From Branchiostoma floridae (Eukaryota > Chordata > Leptocardii > Amphioxiformes > Branchiostomatidae), in contig NC_049984.1 in the NCBI RefSeq assembly GCF_000003815.2, forward strand, positions 17,528,394 through 17,592,393: a stretch of DNA of 64,000 nucleotides, in the 5' to 3' direction. The position numbers were made by a program, and so were the translations under genes. The first letter of the stretch is position 1. Every line of letters starts with the position of its first letter. Positions 50,901 through 62,900 of the stretch are shown here, piece after piece. The notes beneath the pieces were generated by a model. That model saw only the letters and a list, made by a program, of their open reading frames with translations. It made no database searches and was not told the origin of the DNA.

Positions 50901-53900
50901 ATTCAATGTCAGCTGACATACATGTATCAGTCAGAAGACTTTATATGTACAATTTTACACAAGTACTGAATAGAATAGCACAGTGTTTATTGATCTATAG
51001 TTGTAGTGAATATGTTTTTAACAATCTTTGTTAGCGGAATTCAACTACAATATCCTTTTTTTGAAGCCATACTCAGGACATCTTCCTTTTCAGCACCAAG
51101 GACAGAGATGAAGTTTTCCTTCACCTTGTTTGGTAGTTTTCGGTACTACTAAGAGCTACAAAAAGATTGCATTACAACACATTCAAATACTGGCCATATG
51201 GACTGCTCAGTGATAAATGGTTCATGCAGTAGTTGATAAATTCAGATCAACCTGACAGACATTATGTCTGAATGGAGTTGATTTACAGCTGCGTTGGAAT
51301 TGCACAGTCTTGTGCCAATCATTGAAAAAATATGTACAAAGTACACTAATTATGGAAAATGGCAAAAGCTCATGAAGTCTATCATAGGCTCTGATGACTA
51401 TACCTATAACATACATTTGTAGCCTCTGGTTTCAGTACACAAGAAATATGCTAGTGGTCACTTGTTCACAGATTTCATCTTGAAAGTTGTCTAGTCTACA
51501 ATGTATACACAGTCTCAATAGTCTCACCTGAGAGGAGAATGCAGGATGCCATGTCATGCCCCCATCCTTGTACAGGTACATCACATAGGAGTGGACACCG
51601 TTGGTCATCAGCACTGCTTGGAATGTATTCCTCTGTGGGAAAACAAGGGTCACATAGAATAGAGATGCATATGGAGAAAAGGAGAAAGAGATATATTCTT
51701 TAATGCTTGATGATTTTAGGAAAAACTTTGCTAATTCCTCAACTCATTTGAGGAAAAAGATGCACAATAGGAGTGGTTTCAAAACTGTTTTTCTTGATGG
51801 ACCGGTAAAGATAAACAGACCCGGAAAAAAAATCAGTTGACCGGATTTTAATACACCAGTGGAAGTTTGATACTCCATCAAACAGTTTCCTTTGTAGTAG
51901 AATGGACCATTGTTTTGAGTCTTGTCCATTTACAAGTCTTCACAAATAATCAAGTCCAGGGTCAGATCCGAACAGAGACCTGATCCGCTGGACCTGAACT
52001 GTACCAGTACCCAGCCTTACTGCGCAAAAAATTGTTAATGCAATTTTCAAACCCATGGTATTGGTGATACAGTCATTTGAAATACATTCATGGTGAACTG
52101 TTTTTCACAATATTGTCAATCACTTGTATATACATCAAATCAACACATGTTCATTGCTAGCATGTGTTTGAGTCTGACCTGGTCTCCATTTGATTCCCAG
52201 TATGGCACCATGTTGTCCCACGTCACCACTAGGATGTACTTAGGCATGAAGTCTACTCCACTGTTCTCCTTCACTGCTGCATGAGCCATGAGGAAGGTGT
52301 TCTCAGCAGCCATGGAGTCATTGTAAGCATGGTACCACACCTGTATACACACCGTACACAAAGTAAAAAACGAATAAGCTGTCGTAATGAAAGACAAAAA
52401 ATTACCTAAAGTTTGACACAGAACATAATGTTAAACTTTTGAAGGAATCATGTGGCCACAATGGACCCCCAAAACCCACCATAGCGGCTATAATGTATAC
52501 ATACCAGGCAACAAAATACACATTTAGTATATTGAGAAATGGAAAACAACAGTCATTGTAACAACTAGGAAGGCAACTTTATGGAGTTCAAAAATATGAG
52601 TTATGAAGCACATTTGGTTGGTTCAAATCTTGAATGGTGCATGACTTATGCTACTGTCTTTTTCTAAAACAGAAAAAAAATGAAGAGGTGATTGTAAGAA
52701 CCATTAGAATTTAAATAACCATGGCCTTACTTCTACAACTTGGATTGAGTGTGTTAGGAGGGACATCAAGATGTGCGGTCTAACAAGGGTGGACCCACTG
52801 GACAGAACCACATGGAAGCACAGTGTGAAGAGTATTTGACTGCTGCCTACCCGTGTCAGGGATCCCAGTAGCAGTAAAATCAAATAATGGATACTAATAC
52901 TACTTACTTCAGAGAATGGCCTGGCAGGTAAGTCTCTAGACTTGACATCAGCCCAGAAGGGAGCCAGTACGGCCACTGCGTCGTCCTGCGGGTCAAGCGT
53001 CCGGAGGGGCTGGGGGTGGCGGAAGGTCTGCTTGTGGTTGTGGTCACGCTCTGGTGACAAGGTGGTGACCACAAGCACCCCATTCTCTGTCACCTGTGGG
53101 AAAGTCAATTAAAAGTGAATTGATGGAACAAAGCTTATCAACATGTAAAAACTACAGTGGCAAAGACTGGGATTCTTATGATATAATGATCATAAATCAG
53201 AAGCATCACAAGGGGGTATAGTGAGAAAAATATTTTGCGATTTAAATGTATTGCTTTTGATCTGACAGTGTATAAAGTTAGCCTATTGTTGCAAGTCTGG
53301 ACATTAAAACATATTTTTTGTAGGTCAAGAACTATTTGCTTTTAGGACAAGATATCATCTTTAATGAAATAAAATACCAATTAATTTGTTTCTATTTTCA
53401 ACTTACATACCAGGCCAGTTATAGCTGTTAGTATAATACAACAATTTTTGCAAATAAGTGTTTTAAAGAAATTCATTATCACCATTTCTTAAACTTACGT
53501 AAACGTGGTCAAACACTTTCCCTCCAAACAGGGGTAGTCCATTATTGATGGGGATGACAGGGGAAACTAGCTCTGCCTCCCATCCTGTAGCAGTTGTCAC
53601 CTGGACGTCCCCTGCTTCATTGCCGTACTGGAACAGCCTCATTTCTGGAGTAAAATATTGTGAGATATGAGATGTGAAACCCAAAAGTTCAGTTGCAGTA
53701 CAATAGAAAGCCACATTTAAACCCATAACCAAATGTCCATTATCTGGCCATCACTCAAGTTATCCACATACACAGTATCATTACAATACATCAACAGTGT
53801 CTTCAGAATAATGCTGTCCATAAAAATACATTCAAACATATACACCAAAAATATTCTCGATCAAGACAAACAAAAGTATTAAGCTGACTCAAGTCAAAAT

Positions 53901-56900
53901 AAGAGACAGTTACCAATAATTTGCAGTACTTTGATGTACAGTACTGTATTCAAATGTATGTTATACTATCATAATGGCAAATGTACATGTCATGAACATG
54001 TACATGTTTGCTAGAAGCAAAAAACTAATGATAACCAATGATACTGATACCAGTCAAGTATCAAACATACACTTCCCTATACCAGAGTGTAAATATCCTG
54101 CAAAGCTGATAACATACCCTCACAGTCTCCGACCCTGCCCTGCCCCAGGTCCCAGAACCACACGTGACACTGGCATCTGTAGGAGCCGGGGAGGTTCACA
54201 CAGTCGGCATGATCATCACAGCCATGTCGTCCCTGGCATTCATCAACATCTGTAGAGATCACGGATTCATCAAAATGATCAGTGTTTCGTATTCTATGTT
54301 AACTCACAATTCATCATTTCATCATGCATCATGCTAACTTGTTTTTCAGTTAAGCAGAGTCAGGCAGTCATCATGATTTTGACTACAGTATCTCTTGTCA
54401 CATTGCTTAAGCCATTGAACTTTGAAGCACCCCCCTCAACAGCCCATCCATTCAAGGCCTCTCTTCACTGCCTTCCATAAAGTCATTGCTTGTCCACCTC
54501 TATTTCTCTGTTAGGTTCCAGTTTAAGGCTGCCCATGGTTGATGCAGCTTTGCCATTCTGGAGCTAAATCTAAATCAAAACCAACCATGCAAAAATGTTA
54601 AATCAACAATTAATTGATGTATTATGCTCAAGAAGGTTTGATTGAACCTCCTTGGTGTGGTAATGGAGAGTTTATTACCTTCCATGTACTATACAAACTG
54701 TGTGATTGTGTATTGAATAAGAGTGAAAATAAGACTTTTGCCCCTTACCCACACACATGTTGGAGGTTGTGTCCAACATGTAGCCTGGTTCACACCTGCA
54801 GCTGTAGCTGCCCCTGGTGTTGACACATGTGGTGCCTGATGGACAGGGCTGCAGCATGGTGGAACACTCATCCACATCTGCAGCAGTAAAGTCACGTTAG
54901 TAAACAATCCATCAATTATCTTCAAGCTTCAGTAATACTATAAGCTTAATGCATCAAGGCTGTAGACATCATCATCATCATCATCAAGTTCAAATTTTCT
55001 GCATAAGACCTCCAGCTTGTTCTTTCTTGTGATCCCAGCTCTCAAAGAGTGAGACCTTCTGCTATATTTCATCTAGCTGTAATGAAGAATGGCAAAATCC
55101 CACATCAAAGATATCAAGGTAGACAATTGCACGTCTTAATTAAGGATATAACCAGCTGGATAGTAAAAAGACATGTTAAGATTTTGGGGTTTAAGATGAT
55201 CCCAAGAAAGGCAGAAGAAAATTCACCACAGCTGGTCGACTGCCTTGCATCATTTCTGACATAGGATGTACATGTACCCTGTAATTTACATTTTGTAGCT
55301 TCACAGAAGCCTATAAGCATTACTTGAGGTTAAGAAGTCAGGATGCACAAGTCTCACCATCACATCTGAGGAACTGGTGGTCCCTGTCCCTGACCTCCTG
55401 GTACCCAGTGTTACAGGAGCAGTGATACAGCGCTCCCTCCCGGCTGCACACACCTGCACCGCTCCGCTGGTCACAACGGTTAGACACAGGGGAGCAGAAG
55501 TCTTCATCTGATGGGGCAGAATAGTTACACATGGTCTTAGTTATTCAGAATAACATTCAAGGCTGGAGTAAGGAGGTGGTAAGGATTAACATTTTATGAA
55601 CCATGCTGATCATGAGAGGAAAAACCGAAGCTTTAAGTCATATTCACGACTGCATTCATCCCATCACTGCCTAGCAGTAAGGCCAGTCAATGCTGCACTT
55701 AGGTTCTTCAAGGTACAATGTGTATTGGTAGTGGTTGTGAAATTCCACTCAATACCAGATGCTTTACCTCTGGCACGAACCTATCAAACTGATCAGATTT
55801 CTGGCAGTTGTATAGTTTACCCAACTGGCATTCTAGAGGGGCCTACATTAATTTTGTATAATCTAAACTGTTTCTTCCTTCTGCCAACCCATACCAACAT
55901 ATCATCAAGATCCATCAACAACTTCTCCAGTTATGTTATTCACATTTAGCAAACACACAGAGAGACAAGCACCTAGAAACATAACTGTCATGGCAAAATT
56001 GAAGTCACTAACTAGTAGCACATTAGTTAGTAAGTCAGTTAAATCTATCTGGATATGCAGCTTGGTGCAAACCTACTCAGTACAAGCCTGGCATGTTACA
56101 CCATGAGGCTGTTTACTGGGTATGCAATACAAACAAACAAACAAGTCCAGACTTACATTGCCGACTGCATTCCTTAAGTTTGCAGGTCATGGTGTGGTTG
56201 GCAGTTCCGAGGCAGTACTCTCCTCCCTGTTCTGGAGTGGGGCGGTCACACATGCGTGTGCGGAAACGCTTTCCGGGGCCGCACTCCGCTGAACAGCTAC
56301 TCCATTCACTCCAGAAACTCCAGCCTCCATTTACTGAACAAAGGCAAGAACGGACATTGGCAGGGTAAACTTTAAGGTAAAATTGGATTTAAACTTTTCC
56401 ATACAGTAAATTATTTTAAGTTTGCATTGACTTACATGTAGCTTTGATGTAGGTGTATCTGCATTTTAAGTGTATTTATGATTAAAACAATCATACTGTT
56501 TGTACAGTAAAAGAAATTATAGTATTATCCCAGCAATTATATGTTTGAATTGTGATGAGTTTGCATGCAGGGAAAGCTCACCGTAGAAACTGCAAAATGT
56601 AAAACCACCATCATGCCAATACATTGTGCATAAAATTTCTGCAAATTTCTGCAAATTTCTTCACATGCTTTTTGCTATCAATTTCTGAGTTACAGTTTAA
56701 GACACTAATATTTCTGCAGCTGGATGATCATATATTTCAACCTTATTGCTGAGCATTTCTTTTCACCAAGCATTGGTAAGGTAGTAAAGTGAAGGTACAT
56801 GTACATTGTACTGAGTTAGCATAGTGGCACATCTACCTTTCTCACAGCTGTCCCCACCAAAGTACCCTGGACAGTTACACCTGGCCCCAGGTGTCAGCTC

Positions 56901-59900
56901 CTCACACTCCCCATGGTTCAGACAGGTGAGGTTGGCACAGGTGATGGGATCCTCACAGGTGAGTCCATCCCCAACAAAGCCAGGTTTACAGGTGCAGTAG
57001 AAGCTCCCTTCAGTGTTGATGCAGTCAGCATGTTCATGACAGTCATGGCTGCCCAGGGTACACTCGTCTATGTCTGGGGATGATAAGAGATAAAAAATAA
57101 AGGTGATGAGACCACTTTTGACCATTGTAAATGCGCAAATGCAATACTTGTCAATGTGTGTCAATGTAACCTAAAGTTTATCGAGTCAGAAACTGGACCA
57201 TGTCATAGGGACCTACATGTAACTGTAATGATGAGTGATAGATCGCACTGGAAACGAAACTTTGTTAATGCTACAACTCAATAAGAGTAGGACTATGTAT
57301 GTATGTATACTATGTATGTGTGACTGTCTATCTGTCTGTGTGTCTGTCTGTCTGTCTGTCTGAAGGAAAGAACCTTGAGACTATGTAAGGCTAGTTATCT
57401 GGGAAATATTCCTTAAGAGTCAATTAACACCAATCTGAAAAAGTAAGTTTGCAACTCTGGCAGTATTACTGAATCATTGCTTTCAGCATAGATACCTCAA
57501 TAACCCATTTTCAAAAAGAAATGTTTTCTGGATAAAGGTTATTACCAAGAAAAAGGTGCTTAGTATGTTTGCAAAATTGTCTCTTGCCACAATACTTGAT
57601 TATGATGTACAAAGTCAAAGTCAGTCCTTAGTACTGATATAAGACTTCAAAAGGCAGAAATTTTGTCAACATTTAAAGAGAGGTGCAATTTCAGTCTTAC
57701 CAACACAGCCTCCATCCGTCTCTATGTACCCTACAGCACAGCCACAGTAGTACGACCCGGGAGTGTTCACACACATGTGCTCCAGGGTCTCATTACACTT
57801 AGAGAAGTACCTCCAGTCTTCACACTCATCAACATCTAAAATCAATGTAATACACAGTCATTCATGTTTTCATTTGTAGTCTATCAGTGGAATAATTTTT
57901 CTGAAAAATAGCTTTAATAAAATCACCAGCATGGCTTGGAAAAATTCTCCTCTTTTTGTTACTCTTAAGAATCAGGGAAGTACACATTCAAGCATACGGG
58001 ATATGGCATTGAGGACAAATGATTAAAAAAATATATGTACATCTACAAAACAGATAAATGAGATCATGAGGAAATAATAAATAAGTATAGAATAACTTCA
58101 AGGAAACAATAAAAATGTACAAATATATATAAAGCAAAAAATGAACTCCAGGAATTTTTTTACTCTTTCACAATAATTATTATGATATTGTATCTAGCAT
58201 TTACAAAACGTTCAGTGTCACTGACGAAAGGTAGTGGATTCTACCTAAAATGTAAGACTGTTTCCAAAATCATATCCAGTTGCTTGTCATGAGTAATTGC
58301 TATTTGGCGTATTTGGATGTCTACCCTTTATCGACGTACCAAACTTAACATATTTGAATTGTTGAAATATGAATTGTCCCAAACTTACCGTCACACATGC
58401 CTGTCTCCATGTTCTGTTGGTACCCTTTGGTGCAGTTGCAGCTGAATTTGTACTTCCTGTCCACACAGACGGAGCGAGTTTCATCGCAGGTGTCCATATT
58501 GTGCCGACACTCATTGATCTGTGGATCTGGAGAAACCACAAAACAACACGAGTTTACTGCTAATTAATGTATTTAACATAATATCCAGATGCATATCTGT
58601 GTTGAATCATAACTTACAACACATCTTTATGAGCAAAAAACTATATGCCACTCAAAAAGTGTCATAAAGCATAGTATTCAGAACATGGAGCATCAAAATT
58701 GTTCTATTGCATTATCATAGAAAGCCGTTAAGGGGTCTATGATGAACTTTGTCCTTTATTTTGGTATTGACACATCAAACAGATCCATCAACAGCTTCTT
58801 GAGTCATATACAATGTATATGGCCTCTGTTGGTCCTACTTCCAGAATACCCTTGCATAAGCGTACCACGTCCACCGGGACTCGGTATGCGAGTCGACATG
58901 TGTAGTGTGTAGTGGCGGGAAATTCCCTCCAACAATCAGATCCTATTCTACACCCACCTCCACAGTGGAAGCTGATCTGTGTGTACATCACATTGTTCTC
59001 CGCTACTGAGTCTACCAGTGGCTGCAGGAAGGTGAAGTTGGTGAAGATGTAGGGCGTGGTCCAGCAGTATGGGATCGTGTCCTTGTTCAGCTCCACAATG
59101 AAGTCTCTTTCTCCCATGGAAACAGACTTCCTCTTCCCCACCTTGATGTTTTTGACAGAGAATGCCTTCCTCTCGACCACATAGTCGTCATGGCTGGTAG
59201 TAACATGAAAAACATCCGTAAGGGCACGGTCACATAGGTTGTGCATAGGCTTGTAGCCAGCCAGAAATCATTTTCAGTCCCCTTGATTTTGAATGGCTTT
59301 GGTGCAGCATTCCTAGGGGGAAAATTTTGAAATCTAGACCCTCTGAAATGCTTTTTCCTGCATTTTGAGGGTTAAAATTTGCTCACAGAGGACGGAATGG
59401 GGAAAAAAAATTTCCTCCGTCCCCAGCTGCAAAATTCCTTCAAAGGACGGAAGGACGGGTGCTGGCTATAACCCTGGTTGTGCAATTATTGTACAATTTT
59501 GATGGCATAGGATTTTCAAGCATGCAGGCTGTGACAGAACCAACCACTGATATGGATCCATAACAGCATTTTGTGTACCATGACAGTTGAAATTTGCAGG
59601 AGACGTTCATTGTTGTCCTCCAAAATTCCCTAAGTTACATGTAGCGATCGTACAACAATGTGATTGCCAATCTTACCATAAGTACAGAATAAAATCCTCA
59701 AAGAAAAAAGGAGAAATAAAGTGGGTGCTACCTGAAACGTCTGACTATTTTCAAAACCTATCCAGTTGCTAGAGCAACTGTTATTTTGAGTATCTTATCA
59801 CCTGGATGTCTGATCTTCATTGACATAGCAAAAAAGAGACAGCTTTCTTTTGATGATAAAAAAGGACACCAAATAACAAAGGTCTGCAGTGGGTATTATA

Positions 59901-62900
59901 AAGTCATGTTGCCACAGAACAACACAGAACATAATTTTTATACTTCTGCTTGGGAAATATTTCACCAATTACGATGGGAGCAATAGCCCCTACCAAAGTG
60001 TTCAGAAAATGGGAGCAATATGCCCCACAGAAGTGCCCAGAAAATTATTCACATATTCAGGTTCATGCAAGAAAAATTTGGGCTGTTTTGGCATTTCTGA
60101 TGTTCACATCATCTTTACTATTCAATGTATGGTGCAACAGGCATTTTATGTAAATTCTGTTCACTGTATCGCCTATGAAGTGCAAAAGAAATACATGTAT
60201 CTGCAACAGTCTCTAAGCAATTTTCGATGTGATCCATAGTTCCTAAAATCTGCACGGTGCTAGTAAAACATGCCTGGTGCATATGATTTTCAGTATTACC
60301 TGCAACAGTGCTGATATGGAAAAAAGTACATTGATCTCTGATTAGCTCTGCTTACCTGATGACAGTATCTTTAGACATGTAGAAGTTCAGAAGGAATCTT
60401 CCGTGAAAGGGACGGAAATCTGGAGTTGCAATCATGTCCACATTCAGGATATAGGTGTTGAACACGTCGGAATGCAACACGCTGTTGTCATCCCCAATGT
60501 GGAACTTGGTGATTAACATATCCATGTGCTCTGTAGGAAAAAAAATCATTTTACAAAGTGATTGATGGCAGTTACCATGTAGACATTTTCTCTAAATAAA
60601 ACCCACTGTCCTTGGTACTGGGTTAGTCTTCAATTACTGCTACCCTGTCCTTGGTGCTGAATAAGAAGACTTAGAGCAAGACTTTAGAATGGCTACCCAA
60701 TCCAAGACTTTAAAGCTGCTGCACTGTTCATGGTACTGAAAAAGACTTCAGAACGACTACACTGTCCCTAGTATAATGAATAAGACATTAAACAGCTATG
60801 CTGTCCTTGGTGCTGAATAAGTCTTTCAAAAACTGCTGCCATATCCCTGGTAATTAATAAGACTAATAACATTCATTACTCCATTCCTGGTGCTGCATAA
60901 GACTTGCTACACTGTCTGTGGTACTGAACAAGACTTCAAGACAACTATATTGGTTTTAGTAGTGAAAAAGGCACAGAGAGCTGCTACACTGTCCTTGGTA
61001 CTGAGTAAGACCAAATAGTGTTTTGATGCTGAATGAAACATCTAGAAAACGACATTTAATAAGAGGAATTTTGATAGTACTGATTCAACTAAATGGTAAC
61101 GTCTAGCATTTCAAAACTGCTATGCTGGCAAAATGTTCATGTTACTAAATACTTCAGCTTTAGATGTCCAGCACCCTTTATGTTTTTGAACAGTGATGAA
61201 AGATTACGACACTGCCTGTGGCCGCTCTTGACCTTGACTTACTTCCACATCCTGTGACCTCCAGGTCAGAGATGGTGGCCATGTTGTTTGTCTCCACTGT
61301 TTCCTGGATGACATCATCAGGATCCAGCATGACCTCCAGAGTCTTGACCCTCCCCAGACACATGGAGATGTGGTCCTCTAGTGTGGCTCTAAAGCTTCCC
61401 TCTACAGCCAAGAGAACATCAAGAAAGGTAAGGCCTCAGAATCTTTTTGAGGGAATAGTTTCAGTGTGCTTCAATCCACTGTGTATTAATCATTGTTATA
61501 GTATCCTCTTTGGGTGAACCCGCTGGAGAGAGCTGCATGGGAGTGTGGTGTGAAGACTAGCTGACTGCTGCCTACTCCTGTGTCATGAATGCCAGCAGCA
61601 GTATAATCAAATACTGGATACTATTTCTACTGCTGTACAGTACTTCTCTTTCCTTGCTATGCAACTTTACCCAGCCCCCCCCAACGAAAGGCAGGTAATC
61701 AATTACATCAGTAAGGATGGAGTGAGGAATCACATAGTCTAGACAGAAATGCCAGGAATCGAAATCATCACCTCTCAATTCCCAGTCTGCTGGCCTAACC
61801 ACTCCACTAGAATAACAATTTGAAGCAAAATAGATGTAGATGCCTAACATGCATTGGCATAATACCGGCAGTAAGACTTATACCGCCAGATTGAAAATAA
61901 TGGAATTTAAAGAGATCTACACAAGTCATGCAATAATAGTTATTTCTGAGGTATGCATACTTCAGACATCTAGGTGTCCAATACATCATTTACAAAGCAT
62001 CGATAACAATGCATTCGAAGACAACAAGGCCAAAAGTTTTCAGTATCTTTTTCGGGCAGGTGAGCTCATCGTGGGACAAACACACTGTCACGTTCATCGC
62101 CAGATTTGTAGATCATAGTGAGCACGTGCTCACGGCACAAGACGAACATGATTCAAAAGCAATCTTGAATTTCTGTTGGTGACCTACAACTCGTGTAAAA
62201 GTGTGAAGAACCATTGCACGATAGCCCAGATCTACAGCTGAATGGGCAAAATTGAAAGTACGCAGCCATTTTCCCGCCATTTTATGTCTACGCTAGCAGT
62301 AAAGTTTTACGTCATAGCAGTTGTGACGGACCAAAATCAAATGAAAGTTCTTGACAGTATACGTCCATTTTATCATGACTTTCTGTATGCTCATTCAGGT
62401 TTATGTTTTATGTAATTATGAACAGAAAAGGAAGGAACAACAGAGGCTGTATAAAAGTACATAGCGGCAGTTAATTGTGCCATGTTTCTTCCTAGCGGTG
62501 TTATGGAACTTCTCCCAACCATGCGCCCATTCTCCGTGCAATTCCGCGGTGTGTTACACTTACGATATAACATTTTTAGCAGGACAAAAGAAACAAAAAA
62601 GATACACAGAAGAAGTGGCAAAAGTAATCTGTAACAACAACATGTAACTGGAGAAAATGATGCGTTGACAATTTGTCAAATCAGTATGACTAGAGAAATC
62701 GTCGTAAACGTGGCGGTATTATGATAATGGATGTTACATGTCATTGTATTTAGAATTATGCTATTTCAGAGAGAAATAGTGTGACAAATTTGAAGGACTT
62801 AAACTTTTTCCTAAGTGTGTACAAGTGTGTTGTTCTACCCAAATGTGGCTTTTTTGTATTTTTAATTTGTTGTACACCATTAGAAAGAGAATTTACCGCA

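Noticed and set aside
59251-59473. Possible MITE with GTAGCCAGC / GCTGGCTATA ends
   Set aside because: Inverted match is only about 10 bp and no target duplication was seen.
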